Positions 1 to 8,646 are shown, counted from the stretch's first letter. The stretch is DNA of 64,000 nucleotides from UBA7672 sp041398245 (GCA_041398245.1 JAWKVC010000002.1:1-64000); one strand, 5' to 3'. Translations and numbers: made by a program. Notes: a model not told the origin generated them from the sequence alone.

Positions 1-1
1 G

Positions 2-499
2 CTCGATGTGCAGTTCGCCGGCGCGGTGGATACGGTTTATGCGACGCAAGCGGCGATCGACCGCGCGGTGGTCAACGCCGATCTGGTGGTTGGCGCCGTG
101 CTGATCCCCGGCGCGGCGGCGCCGAAGCTGGTGACACGCGCGCACCTCAAGGAAATGAAGCCTGGCGCGGTGCTGGTCGACATCTCGATCGATCAGGGCG
201 GATGTTTCGAAACCTCGCGCCCGACGACGCACAGCGATCCGATCTACGAGGTGGACGGCATCCTGCATTATTGCGTCGCCAACATGCCGGGCGCTGTGCC
301 GCGCACATCGACCTATGCACTCAACAACGTAACCCTGCCCTTCGCGCTGGACATCGCCAACAAGGGAACACGGGCGGCGCTGCAGCAGGACAGGCACCTT
401 GCCATGGGCCTCAACGTGGCCGAGGGCATGATTACACATGAGGCGGTGGCGCACGACCTCGACCTGCCCTACGGCAAACCGGAATGGCTGAAGGCGTGA
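2..499 (+). CDS. ald: Alanine dehydrogenase, C-terminal part (truncated by window edge)
   Basis: This is the last 165 residues of an NAD-dependent L-alanine dehydrogenase, which interconverts alanine with pyruvate and ammonia in the cytoplasm. Motifs VLVDISIDQGGCFETS and NMPGAVPRTSTYALNN are typical of the NAD-binding and C-terminal parts of the AlaDH/PNT family. The reading frame is open at the left edge, so the start and the substrate-binding N-terminal domain lie outside the window. The stop overlaps the start of the next gene by a GTGA junction, suggesting translational coupling. Family assignment is secure; I see nothing damaged in the visible part. Confidence 0.93.
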   Translation, partial: LDVQFAGAVDTVYATQAAIDRAVVNADLVVGAVLIPGAAAPKLVTRAHLKEMKPGAVLVDISIDQGGCFETSRPTTHSDPIYEVDGILHYCVANMPGAVPRTSTYALNNVTLPFALDIANKGTRAALQQDRHLAMGLNVAEGMITHEAVAHDLDLPYGKPEWLKA

Positions 500-954
500 A
501 ACGACTGACGGCGAAAGCAGGCGCGCTCCTCGGCGCGCTTGTTCTCGCGGCCTGTGGCGGCGGGCCGATCGAGCCAGACCGGACCGATCCGGCCTCCGTG
601 GCGCACGCCTTTGTCGACGCGTTCAACGCTAAGGACCTGCAGCGCATGCTGCCGCTGCACGACTCGGTGAACATCGAAGGCATCGCCGACGCGCTCGAGG
701 GCGGCCCCGGAAGCGAAGCTTACGAGCGTATCTTCGTTCCCGAAATGGTCGAGCTTCTGGCCAAAGAGGCGGGCAATGTGGAAGGCCCGCGCTATGATGG
801 CCGCGAGGCTGTCGTGAAGGTCGCCGCCAGCGAGATGGGCGACGTTTACACAGTGGTGCTTGAGAAGGACAAGAACGAGGAATGGACCATCGTTGCGCAT
901 GCGATGATGGGCCGCCAGCAGTTCGAGGCGCTGCCCGACAAGCCGAAGCGCTGA
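496..954 (+). CDS. Putative lipoprotein of unknown function
   Basis: A 152-residue protein. I chose the GTG at 496, which overlaps the stop of alanine dehydrogenase as GTGA and puts a short basic N-region (KRLTAKAG) directly before the hydrophobic stretch and lipobox LVLAAC; an ATG 12 bases upstream is in frame but gives a worse signal peptide. After the lipid-attachment cysteine comes a Gly-rich linker and a region resembling small NTF2-like or DUF4878-type folds (ASVAHAFVDAFNAKDLQRM), ending in VYTVVLEKDKNEEWTIVAHA. It is probably anchored in the inner or outer membrane facing the periplasm. The function is not known; the fold suggestion is inference. Confidence 0.75.
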   Translation: MKRLTAKAGALLGALVLAACGGGPIEPDRTDPASVAHAFVDAFNAKDLQRMLPLHDSVNIEGIADALEGGPGSEAYERIFVPEMVELLAKEAGNVEGPRYDGREAVVKVAASEMGDVYTVVLEKDKNEEWTIVAHAMMGRQQFEALPDKPKR

Positions 955-1003
955 CATCAACTGGCTATCATTAGCGCGCACGTAAGTCGTAGTTCAAAAA
1001 GCA

Positions 1004-1032
1004 AACAGGCCCGCGGCATGCGCGGGCCTGTT
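1004..1032 (-). terminator. Rho-independent terminator of hflKC
   Basis: A perfect 12-bp stem (AACAGGCCCGCG paired with CGCGGGCCTGTT) with a 5-base loop. On the minus strand the stem is followed by TTGCTTTTTG, a T-rich tract, placing it as the transcript end about 25 bases after the hflC stop. Confidence 0.85.
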
Positions 1033-1057
1033 CAGCTTCGGATTGTTCCAGCCAGCC

Positions 1058-1972
1058 TCAGCGGCCGTCGATCGCGCGGAGATATTTGTAGAAATCGCTA
1101 TCCGGCGAGATAACCAGCGGCGTGCCTTCCTTGATTGCGCGCTCATAGGCTTCGAGCGAGCGATAGAAGGCGAAGAACTCCGCGTCCTTGTTGTAGGCCG
1201 ACGCATAGATCCGGTTGCGTTCGGCATCGCCTTCGCCGCGCAGGCGGTTGGCCTGCTGATCAGCCTCGGCCAGAAGCACGCTGACCTGCCGGTCGGCGTC
1301 GCCGGTAATCGAGCGGAAGAGACCTTCGCCTTCGGCGTTGTACTGGGCGACCTTCTGCTGGAGCTGCGACTTCATGCGCTCATAGACGCGCTCGGAGTTC
1401 GCCTGCGGCAGGTCGGCCTTGCGGATGCGCACATCGATGATCTCGATGCCAAGCGTATTCACTTCGGCCTGCAGCGCCGCACGAACACGTTGCATCAGCG
1501 TGGCGCGCTGGGCAGAGATGATGTCCGGCTGCGAGACCTTGCCGAGCTCGCCGCGCAGGGCGGACGTAAAGCGGAAGCCGAGCTGCGTGCGGCCAACATC
1601 CTCGGTCTGCGCCGCACGGAAGAACTGCAGCGGATTCTTGATACGCCAGCGCGCGATGGCGTCGACGTTGAGGCGCTGCTGGTCGTTCGCGATGATCTCG
1701 TCCGTTTCGAGATCATAGCCGAGGTTGCGCTTGTCGAAGAACTTCACATCGTCAAACAGCGGCAGCTTCAGGTGAAGGCCTGCCGGTGCGTTGTAGACTG
1801 GGCCGGATTCGGACACGCCGGGCTCGGTCGCATTGACCGTGTACTGGGCCTGACCGAAGCGGATGACGATAGCCTGTTGATCCACCGGCACGATGTAGAG
1901 CGCGTTGGCGAGGATCAGAACGATGACTGCGGCGACTGCGCCGCCAATGACGAGAAGGCGTTGCATGGTCAT
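1058..1972 (-). CDS. hflC: HflC, membrane protease modulator (SPFH/band 7)
   Basis: HflC pairs with HflK in a large membrane cage that surrounds and restrains the AAA protease FtsH. The 304-residue product has one N-terminal transmembrane helix (about residues 5-25, LLVIGGAVAAVIVLILANAL), then the band-7 domain beginning VDQQAIVIRFGQ, with the conserved coiled region rich in Ala/Glu (ITGDADRQVSVLLAEADQQA) facing the periplasm. Length is normal for the family. Its start overlaps the hflK stop by 4 bases (ATGA type), so the two are translated together. The usual alphaproteobacterial DegP-type protease gene does not follow; a terminator does. Confidence 0.96.
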   Translation of the reverse strand: MTMQRLLVIGGAVAAVIVLILANALYIVPVDQQAIVIRFGQAQYTVNATEPGVSESGPVYNAPAGLHLKLPLFDDVKFFDKRNLGYDLETDEIIANDQQRLNVDAIARWRIKNPLQFFRAAQTEDVGRTQLGFRFTSALRGELGKVSQPDIISAQRATLMQRVRAALQAEVNTLGIEIIDVRIRKADLPQANSERVYERMKSQLQQKVAQYNAEGEGLFRSITGDADRQVSVLLAEADQQANRLRGEGDAERNRIYASAYNKDAEFFAFYRSLEAYERAIKEGTPLVISPDSDFYKYLRAIDGR

Positions 1973-3144
1973 TGCCCCTGCGGCTGCTGCTGGCGACCGC
2001 GCAGCATCTGGTCAAGCGGGAGAAGCGGAATGGTTCCGGCCTTGCTGTCCAGAATGACCTGATTGGTGCGGCCGAGTATCTTTTCCATGGTCTCAAGATA
2101 CATCCGCTCGCGCGTGACGCGCGGAGCGGCGCGGTATTCGTCGTAGATCAGGTTGAAGCGGTCGGCTTCACCGCGCGCGGTGGCGACGGTGGCGGCCTTG
2201 TAGCCTTCGGCCGACTGGATCCTGCGCTCGGCTTCACCCTGGGCTTCGGCCACGACCTTGTTGCGGTAGGCGATGGCGTCGGCTTCGCGGCGGGCGCGGT
2301 TCTGTTCGGCGCTCGTCACTTCGCGCTGGACGCTGACGACATCTTCGGGCGCGGACGCCGCCCGCAGCGAGATCGAGATGATCTCGACGCCGGCAGCATA
2401 GGAGTTGAGCGTTTCCTGCATCAGCGCGCGGACGCGGGTTTCGACGCCGGTACGGTCGCCGGTCGTGATCGGCTCGAACGCGGACGTGCCGACAACTTCG
2501 CGCATGGCGCTTTCGCCGATCTGCTCGATCAGCTCGTTGGGACCATTGCCCTGCTTGTCCACGACATTGAAGAGGTACTCGCGCGGCTGCGCGATGCGCC
2601 AGTTGATGACGAAATCGATGTCGACGATGTTTTCATCGCCCGTGAGCATCAGATTGGTGTCGCCTTCGCCGCCGATCTCGGTGCGCAGTTCGGTGTTCAC
2701 CGGAACAATCTCATGGCGCTCGATCGGGCTGGGAAGGCGGATGCGGAAGCCGGGCTCTTCGTAGCGGTGGAAGGTGCCGAAGCGGAGCACGACCGCGCGC
2801 TCCTGTTCGTTGACCTGGTAGACGCCGGTCAGGGCCCAGCCGACGAGCGCGATCACGATAATGACGATGAGGCCGGTGACGCCGAAATTGCGCGCGCCGC
2901 CGCCGCCGCCCGAGCCGCCCGAGCCGCGCCCGCCATCGCCGCCCTTGCGGCGGAAACGCTCCTGCATGCGGCGGAGGGTTTCTTCGAGGTCCGGGCGGTC
3001 CTTGCCGCCGCCGGACGAGCCTTTCGGGCCCTGGCCGCCTGACGAGGGCTTGCCCCAGGGGCTTTCGCCGCCGCCATTGTTGTTGCCGCCGCCCCCGCCC
3101 CAAGGGCCTCCGCCGCCGCCGCCCTTGTTGTCATTCCAGGGCAT
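1969..3144 (-). CDS. hflK: HflK, membrane protease modulator (SPFH/band 7)
   Basis: Partner of HflC in the FtsH regulatory complex. The 391-residue protein starts with a cytoplasmic Gly/Asn/Pro-rich low-complexity tail (about residues 1-85) typical of HflK, then a transmembrane helix (VTGLIVIIVIALVGWALTG), then the band-7 domain (VNEQERAVVLRFGTFH) and a long alpha-helical region containing ARGEADRFNLIYDEYRAAP. The start is an ATG with the strong ribosome site GGAGGG a few bases upstream. The 240 bases upstream, shared with the divergent glycosyltransferase gene, presumably hold its promoter, although I could not pick one out. Confidence 0.96.
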   Translation of the reverse strand: MPWNDNKGGGGGGPWGGGGGNNNGGGESPWGKPSSGGQGPKGSSGGGKDRPDLEETLRRMQERFRRKGGDGGRGSGGSGGGGGARNFGVTGLIVIIVIALVGWALTGVYQVNEQERAVVLRFGTFHRYEEPGFRIRLPSPIERHEIVPVNTELRTEIGGEGDTNLMLTGDENIVDIDFVINWRIAQPREYLFNVVDKQGNGPNELIEQIGESAMREVVGTSAFEPITTGDRTGVETRVRALMQETLNSYAAGVEIISISLRAASAPEDVVSVQREVTSAEQNRARREADAIAYRNKVVAEAQGEAERRIQSAEGYKAATVATARGEADRFNLIYDEYRAAPRVTRERMYLETMEKILGRTNQVILDSKAGTIPLLPLDQMLRGRQQQPQGQ

Positions 3145-3384
3145 CCGGCCCTCCTCTAACGCGCAAGTTCTGGAGATTTGTGTACTCCAGTAGTTGAGCC
3201 CGCATTAAAGCCTGTTCAAGACGGGCGGATAAGGCAGTTTCGCTTAAGGCGCGACAATGAATCAGCCTGACGAGGACGTGATTCAGCCGGGCCATTTCTT
3301 TGCAAGGATCAAGCCCGGTAACCGTTATTACTTGCCGTTGCATGGGATTCTTCGCCTTGGCGGCGTTCTTGCACGCTGCTGGAC

Positions 3385-4401
3385 ATGGCCGCGACCCCTT
3401 TCCCCTCGCCTGATATGCGACAGCCCGACGCTGCATCCGATACGGTGCGCCGCGATGTAACCATCGTGATCGCCGCCTGGCGGGCTGCCGGAACGATCGG
3501 CCGCGCCGTCGCCTCGGCGCTGGCGCAGCCGGAAGCCGCCGAAGTGGTGGTGGTGGACGACGCTTCGGGCGATGGCTGCGCCACGGTGACCGCCGCGCTG
3601 GAGGCCGACGATGGCAGCGGACGACTGAAAGTGTTCGCCCTGCCGCGCAATTCCGGGCCCTCGGCCGCGCGCAACGCCGCCATCCGGGCCAGCAAGGCCG
3701 CCTGGATCGCCGTTCTGGACTCGGACGATTTCATGCAGCCGGGGCGGCTGGGCAAACTGCTGCCGATGGCCGGCCTCGGCTACGATCTGCTGGCCGACGA
3801 CCTTCTGCAGGTTCCGGACGGACATCCGGCCTCGGACGGCAAACCCCTGTGGTTCCGCGACGACCAGACACCGGTCGATATCAATTTCGGCTTCTTCATC
3901 GACAGCAACGTCACACGCGCCTCGCGCATGCGGCGAGAGCTGGGCTTCCTGAAGCCGCTGGTGCGCCGCGCCTTCCTTGAGGAACATGGCCTTGTGTATG
4001 ACGAGACCATGCGGCTGGGCGAAGATTACGACCTCTATGCCCGGGCCCTGAGCCTTGGCGCGAAGATGCGGCTGGTGCCGTGGACGGGTTATGTCAGCGT
4101 TATGCGCGGCAACTCCCTGTCGCTGAATCACGGTCGCGATGATCTCGCCGCGCTGGAAGAGAGCGATGATCGCCTGCTCGCCTCGGGCCGGCTGTCGGTG
4201 TCAGAAGCAAAACTGGTGCGGAAGCACCGCTTCACGACGCGCTCGCGGATTGTCTGGATCGACTTCATGGCGCGGCTCAAGCGCAAGAACCTGTTCGGCG
4301 CGGCGGGCGTTGTCCTGAAGGATGTGCGGCAGGCGCCCTATGTGATGCGCGGGCTCGGGAAGATCGTGACCAAACGGCTGGGGCTTGGCCAACGCACGTA
4401 A
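3385..4401 (+). CDS. Family 2 glycosyltransferase (ExoO-like)
   Basis: A GT-A fold glycosyltransferase of 338 residues, cytoplasmic, probably adding a sugar to a lipid-linked glycan. The catalytic domain starts near residue 23 with VTIVIAAWRAAGTIGRAV, followed by VVVVDDASGDG (nucleotide-binding Asp), the PRNSGPSAARNAAI motif and the metal-binding DSDD near residue 112. A second acidic motif, RLGEDYDLYARAL, supplies the likely catalytic base. The C-terminal third (about 250-338) is basic and may lie on the membrane. No other polysaccharide genes adjoin it, so the glycan is unknown. An in-frame ATG at 3415 is an alternative start that removes ten non-conserved residues. Confidence 0.88.
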   Translation: MAATPFPSPDMRQPDAASDTVRRDVTIVIAAWRAAGTIGRAVASALAQPEAAEVVVVDDASGDGCATVTAALEADDGSGRLKVFALPRNSGPSAARNAAIRASKAAWIAVLDSDDFMQPGRLGKLLPMAGLGYDLLADDLLQVPDGHPASDGKPLWFRDDQTPVDINFGFFIDSNVTRASRMRRELGFLKPLVRRAFLEEHGLVYDETMRLGEDYDLYARALSLGAKMRLVPWTGYVSVMRGNSLSLNHGRDDLAALEESDDRLLASGRLSVSEAKLVRKHRFTTRSRIVWIDFMARLKRKNLFGAAGVVLKDVRQAPYVMRGLGKIVTKRLGLGQRT

Positions 4402-4435
4402 AGCGTGATGCTATGCGCGCGGGAGGATCGCCCGC

Positions 4436-5011
4436 ATGGCCCAGACAGAACAGCCCATCAGCCGCTTTCCAGTTCCCGACCTGAAAGATCTTCCCGAGGA
4501 CATCCGGACGCGCATCCTCGCCGTGCAAGAAAAGTCGGGCTTCGTTCCGAACATCTTCCTGGCGTTGGCGCACCGGCCGGACGAGTTCCGCGCTTTCTTC
4601 GCCTATCATGACGCGCTGATGGACAAAGCGGGCGGCCTCACCAAGGCCGAACGTGAGATGATCGTTGTCGCGACCAGCAATCTCAACCAGTGCCAGTATT
4701 GCGTGGTGGCCCATGGCGCGATCCTGCGGATCAGGGCAAAGAATCCGCTGATCGCTGATCAGGTGGCGATCAACTACCGCAAGGCGGACATCACGGACCG
4801 GCAAAGGGCGATGCTCGATTTCGCCGTGCGTGTCTCGCGTGAAGCGCACGAGGTGTGCGAAGCGGACTTCGCGGCGCTGCAGGCACACGGCTTCGCCGAC
4901 GACGATGTGTGGGATATTGCGGCCATCGCGGCGTTCTTCGCCATGTCCAACCGGCTGGCCAACGCCATAAGCCTGAGACCAAATGCCGAGTTCTATGCTT
5001 TGGGACGCTGA
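4436..5011 (+). CDS. Peroxidase-related / carboxymuconolactone-decarboxylase-like protein (AhpD fold)
   Basis: A 191-residue all-helical protein of the AhpD/CMD superfamily, 'peroxidase-related' subgroup. The conserved core is QCQYCVVAHGA with C86 and C89 in a CxxC arrangement and H93, the residues that carry out thiol-based peroxide or alkylhydroperoxide chemistry in AhpD. The N-terminal FPVPDLKDLPEDIR and RFAFFAYHDALM-like segments are typical of this subgroup. A good ribosome site (GGGAGGA) precedes the ATG. It stands alone between a glycosyltransferase and the Mrp ATPase gene; a role in oxidative stress defence is inferred from the family only. Confidence 0.88.
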   Translation: MAQTEQPISRFPVPDLKDLPEDIRTRILAVQEKSGFVPNIFLALAHRPDEFRAFFAYHDALMDKAGGLTKAEREMIVVATSNLNQCQYCVVAHGAILRIRAKNPLIADQVAINYRKADITDRQRAMLDFAVRVSREAHEVCEADFAALQAHGFADDDVWDIAAIAAFFAMSNRLANAISLRPNAEFYALGR

Positions 5012-5070
5012 GGGGGTCGCCCTTATGCGCCGGTTCCGCTAGAGGCTGACGCAGCTGAAACGGGAAGCCC

Positions 5071-6177
5071 ATGCCCTCGCCTCTTGAGACACAGGTTCGC
5101 GAAGCCCTCGACGCGGTGAAGGATCCCGCGACGGGCAAGGGACTGGTCGCGTCCGGCCGCGTGGCAGGGCTTGTGGTGCGTCCCGATGGCAAGGTTGGCT
5201 TCGTCATCGAGACAGCGGTCGGCGCGGGCGATGAGCCTCTGCGACGCGCCGCCGAGCAGGCTGCCGCAAGCGTATCCGGCGTTTCCGCCGTGACAGCCGT
5301 GCTGACCGCCGAAGCGACAACGGGTGCGCGCAGCGTTCCGGGCGCCAGGCCAGATCCCACTCCGCAACCCACCGCACAACCCGCCAGCGTCACGCGCCCC
5401 GCGCGCGGGATCATAGCTGTTGCATCGGCCAAGGGCGGCGTCGGCAAGTCGACCGTAGCGGTGAACCTCGCCGTTGCGGCGGCGCGGAGCGGCCTGCGGG
5501 TCGGCTTGCTCGACGCGGATGTATTCGGACCTTCCCTGCCGACTATGCTCGGCACGGTCGGCGCGCGGCCCGAGGTCAAAAACAAGCGGATGCAGCCGGT
5601 GATGGCGCACGGGCTGGCCTCGATGTCGATCGGCTATCTCGTCGATCCCGATCAGGCGGTGGTGTGGCGCGGACCGATGGTGATGTCGGCCGTGAGCCAG
5701 CTGATCAACGACACGGACTGGGGCGACCTCGATCTCCTGTTCATCGACACGCCGCCCGGCACCGGCGAGGTCCAGCTGACGCTCGTGCAGAAACTGCCGC
5801 TGGATGGCGCTGTGATCGTTTCGACGCCGCAGGAAGTGGCGCTGGCTGATGTCCGGCGCGGCGTCGGCATGTTCCGCAAGACGCATGTTCCGGTTCTCGG
5901 CGTGATCGAGAACATGGCGTGGTTCGAGCAGACAGATGGATCGCGCGCCTACATCTTCGGACAGGGCGGCGCCGAACGGACGGCGGGAGAACTTGGCGTG
6001 CCCTTCCTCGGCGCGCTGCCGATCCTGCCAGCGCTGCGCGAGGGCGGCGACGCTGGGGTCCCCGCTGCGATGGGGCAGACACAGGCGGCGGAGGCCTTCC
6101 GGCTGCTGGCGGACGCGGTCAGCGAAGCGCTGGGCGCTGCGCCCAACAAGCCTCCGCCCAATATCGTGTTCGAGTAG
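5071..6177 (+). CDS. apbC: Mrp/ApbC-type iron-sulfur cluster carrier ATPase
   Basis: A 368-residue protein with an N-terminal MIP18/DUF59-like domain (about 1-85), a Pro-rich linker, and a ParA/MinD-type P-loop domain with the deviant Walker A ASAKGGVGKST (K121, K127). The family binds and transfers Fe-S clusters to apoproteins in the cytoplasm. DADVFGPSLP and IDTPPGTGEVQL are diagnostic. The CxxC that follows ENM in E. coli-type Mrp, and which bridges a cluster at the dimer interface, is not present: here the segment reads ENMAWFEQTDGSRAYIFGQG. Loss of this pair may be common in alphaproteobacteria, so ATPase family membership is firm but direct cluster binding by this copy is uncertain. Confidence 0.93.
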   Translation: MPSPLETQVREALDAVKDPATGKGLVASGRVAGLVVRPDGKVGFVIETAVGAGDEPLRRAAEQAAASVSGVSAVTAVLTAEATTGARSVPGARPDPTPQPTAQPASVTRPARGIIAVASAKGGVGKSTVAVNLAVAAARSGLRVGLLDADVFGPSLPTMLGTVGARPEVKNKRMQPVMAHGLASMSIGYLVDPDQAVVWRGPMVMSAVSQLINDTDWGDLDLLFIDTPPGTGEVQLTLVQKLPLDGAVIVSTPQEVALADVRRGVGMFRKTHVPVLGVIENMAWFEQTDGSRAYIFGQGGAERTAGELGVPFLGALPILPALREGGDAGVPAAMGQTQAAEAFRLLADAVSEALGAAPNKPPPNIVFE

Positions 6178-6181
6178 CCGT

Positions 6182-6918
6182 ATGCGCGCGCTTCTATTCG
6201 CCGCCTTTGGACTTCTGGCCGGTTGCGGAACGCCACCGCAAGGCACGACAGCGCAGGCCTGCGCGATTGATGTCGCGCCGACCATCATGGAGGAAAGCGG
6301 CGATCCGCACGGGCCGGACGGGCGCCTCCTGCAGGTGTGGGACATCGCTGACGATCCCGCTCTGTGGTCAGACGCCTGCCCGCCGGCGCTTATGACGACT
6401 TTCTGGCGCAGGTCGCGGCGCGAAAGCTCGAAACCGATCCTGTGAAGCTTCTGCAAGCCTCACCGACACCCAACAATCGTCTGGTTGTCGCGCACGCGGG
6501 TGAATGGATCAGGTCGGCTAGCTGCCTTGAGAAGCTGCTGACCGGATACCAGCATGCGCGCATGGACGTCTTCGAAGCGCCAACCGAGTTCGCGGCCATT
6601 GTGATGCGCTCGCCCGATGGATCGCGACTGCGTATCTACTATTTCACGATCAATCAGGACGGGATCGGCCGCGCTTCGCCCATCACCGATCCGGCGCATG
6701 CCGATGTGGCCAAGGGATGGACAATGGAGCTTGTGCTTCATCCCCACGCCTTCCATCCCGGCCAACCTCAACTGAATGGCGTGATTGCGCCAAGCGTTCC
6801 GGACGCAGGCTTCGCCTACAACCAGATGGCGTCTGGCCTGAAGCAGGCCTGGATCACCAATGGCATCCACACTGTTCGCATTCCGTCAGACGCATTCGAC
6901 CGCTTCACGCGCGAATAG
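6182..6918 (+). pseudogene. Putative lipoprotein gene broken by a one-base frameshift
   Basis: The first part (from ATG 6182) encodes a signal peptide with lipobox LLAGC and continues to about LLQVWDIADDPALWSD. The protein-like sequence then moves to another frame, RRLPAGAYDDFLAQVAARK, and runs to the stop at 6918. Adding one base between about 6365 and 6395 would restore a single 245-residue protein. The region joined is otherwise continuous, with no stop codons or gap, so a sequencing deletion is as likely as a true mutation. The C-terminal part (VMRSPDGSRLRIYYFTINQDG) matches nothing I recognise. It lies 4 bases after the Mrp ATPase gene and may be cotranscribed with it. Confidence 0.65.
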
Positions 6919-6924
6919 CCGCGT

Positions 6925-7161
6925 TCACAGCGAAGCAGGCCCCTGATCCACGGCGTCTTCGCCGAGCGAACGCAGCGCGATTTCGATCAGCTTGAGGTCA
7001 TCGCCCTCGCCCGGCGTCTTCGGCGACATGCCTTCCGTGCCGGCGCGCTGACGCGCCAGCGCATCGGTTTCGAGCTGTCGCAGTTTCGACACCTTTGCAG
7101 CCCGGCCGAGCGAACCATCGCCGAGGATCTCTTCGATGCGGCTCTTGATGCTGGTCGGCAT
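6925..7161 (-). CDS. Small conserved-looking hypothetical protein
   Basis: A 78-residue soluble, charged, mostly helical protein. I start it at the ATG at 7161, which has a good ribosome site (GGAGGA) about 8 bases upstream; longer in-frame extensions lack one. The N-terminal half (SIKSRIEEILGDGSLGRAAKVSKLRQLETDALARQRA) reads as an amphipathic helix pair and the tail is acidic. No family recognised. It is transcribed away from the 7367 gene, and the roughly 200 bases between them are less GC-rich and probably carry both promoters. Confidence 0.6.
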   Translation of the reverse strand: MPTSIKSRIEEILGDGSLGRAAKVSKLRQLETDALARQRAGTEGMSPKTPGEGDDLKLIEIALRSLGEDAVDQGPASL

Positions 7162-7366
7162 GTCGAAGTCCTCCGATCCTGAAGGCGGCGCTGTTAACGA
7201 AGGTAAACAGTGAACAGAAGACAACACAGTTAAATCGCCTCCCAACGGATGAATCTGCTTGCGCTCCTTCGCGCCTCACTTAACGTTTTGTTTACGAGGT
7301 TGCGGCGGCCCGCCGCGACGTATCGATGACGAGAGGTCGGGCGCTGGGGCGCGGACGGAGTAGCGT

Positions 7367-8218
7367 ATGGGCCACACGGTTCGGTTGCGCGGCGAGTTCT
7401 GGCCACAGGACCATTGGGGGCGTGTAACGAACGCCGCCATTCCGCGCGAACAGATTTCCCAACCCGCACTTGAAGCCGCCGATGAAGCCGTGGACGTGGC
7501 GCTGGAGCGCTTCGGCGATGGCTTGCACTCTGTCTATCTTTCCGGTCCTGCAGCGCGCGGACGTCCGGGCGGCGCGGCCTTCTTCATCCTTCTGCGCCTT
7601 GGCGCGATGACGGGCCCGAGCCGCACCAAGGAGAACTGGGAGCACGCGCTGGCCGCACAGCTGCGTCGCCGTCATCCGCGCGTCGGTCGCGTGGCGGTCG
7701 CCGTCTTCCACTGGAAGGATGTTTTCACCACCGACAGCGCTTTCTCGCCGGCGCGCTTCCGCCTGGCGGTCAACTCGGTCTGCGTCGCGGGCCGCAACAT
7801 GGCGCGCATGCTGGCGCCGCAACGGATCGATGCGGCGGCGATGAATGGTGATATTCTTGGCCTCCGCCAGCGCATGCTGAATGCGGCTGGCCGGCTGGCC
7901 GCCGCAAAGGCGCCGGACCGTGTGCGCGCCGCCGCGATGGACGCTGGCCATGCCGTTCTGTCGGCAACTTTCGCGCTGGTGATGGAACGCGAGCAAATCT
8001 ACACCGAGGATCTCGATCTTCGCCGTGATCTGTTCACGTTGAATCATCCGCAACGCGCGGGCGATCTTGCCGAGGCCTATCAGATGGCGACGCGCCCGTC
8101 GGCCGATGCGATGAAGTCGCTGACCTTCATCGATCGCACGTGCCGCTGGCTGACGCCGATGACGGACGCCTGGCTGAACGCCAACAACCCGCAGCGGACC
8201 GAGCGCCTGAAGGCTTAG
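7367..8218 (+). CDS. Unknown protein with a degenerate nucleotidyltransferase-like N-terminal motif
   Basis: A 283-residue soluble protein. Residues 55-76 (SVYLSGPAARGRPGGAAFFI) have the shape of the GSxARG...SDxDL loop of MNT-type nucleotidyltransferases, but the two metal-binding aspartates are missing, and AVFHWKDVF near residue 110 could be the third strand. The C-terminal half is helical, as in proteins that pair such a domain with a helical bundle. If the likeness is real, the enzyme is probably inactive and acts by binding. I could not assign it to a named family. It is followed closely by a convergent GFA-type gene. Function unknown. Confidence 0.7.
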   Translation: MGHTVRLRGEFWPQDHWGRVTNAAIPREQISQPALEAADEAVDVALERFGDGLHSVYLSGPAARGRPGGAAFFILLRLGAMTGPSRTKENWEHALAAQLRRRHPRVGRVAVAVFHWKDVFTTDSAFSPARFRLAVNSVCVAGRNMARMLAPQRIDAAAMNGDILGLRQRMLNAAGRLAAAKAPDRVRAAAMDAGHAVLSATFALVMEREQIYTEDLDLRRDLFTLNHPQRAGDLAEAYQMATRPSADAMKSLTFIDRTCRWLTPMTDAWLNANNPQRTERLKA

Positions 8219-8224
8219 CCGCCC

Positions 8225-8641
8225 CTAGACCTGCTCATCTGCCGCCGGCGCATCGTGGCTGGGCAGGACGGGTGAGTCTGTCTTCGTCCAGAACACGCCG
8301 TCATTGCCATTGTTCTTCTGGACGAGGCGCGTGCGCGCGGGATCTAAGCCGCGTATCAGGCGGGCGTTCACCGATATCCTTTCGGCGTCGTTCGTGCCGA
8401 CTTCAGTCATGTGCGTCGCGCAGTGGCAGGTGCGGCAGTGGTGGAACTCCAGCATGTGATCGCCCCACATGTAGATGTTCGTTTCGGGAGGGCTGGCGAA
8501 TGCGACGTCGCGCTGCGCGTAGTAAGCCCACAGGCCGCCGCGAAGGCGGCAATACGAGCAGTTGCAGTCGAGCACCCATTCGGGCTCATCGACCTCGAAG
8601 CGGACGGCGCCGCAATGGCAGGAACCGCTGACCTTGCCCAT
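8225..8641 (-). CDS. GFA/CENP-V family zinc protein
   Basis: A 138-residue protein of the glutathione-dependent formaldehyde-activating (GFA) fold. The N-terminus GSCHCGAVRFEV, then CNCSYCRLRG and HHCRTCHCATHM provide the zinc-binding cysteine sets typical of the family. The biochemical role of most members is not settled; formaldehyde-glutathione chemistry is known for Gfa of Paracoccus only. I placed the start at the ATG at 8641, which begins the domain exactly and lies 5 bases after the stop of the upstream zinc-ribbon gene, so the two form a small operon. Confidence 0.9.
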   Translation of the reverse strand: MGKVSGSCHCGAVRFEVDEPEWVLDCNCSYCRLRGGLWAYYAQRDVAFASPPETNIYMWGDHMLEFHHCRTCHCATHMTEVGTNDAERISVNARLIRGLDPARTRLVQKNNGNDGVFWTKTDSPVLPSHDAPAADEQV

Positions 8642-8646
8642 GACGT

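Noticed and set aside
3131..3436. Minus-strand 101-codon frame upstream of hflK
   Set aside because: It overlaps the hflK start region and the glycosyltransferase 5' end, lacks a ribosome site, and has no protein-like pattern.
5023..6456. Minus-strand 477-codon open frame opposite the Mrp ATPase gene
   Set aside because: Shadow of a well-supported plus-strand gene; His/Arg-rich translation without motifs.
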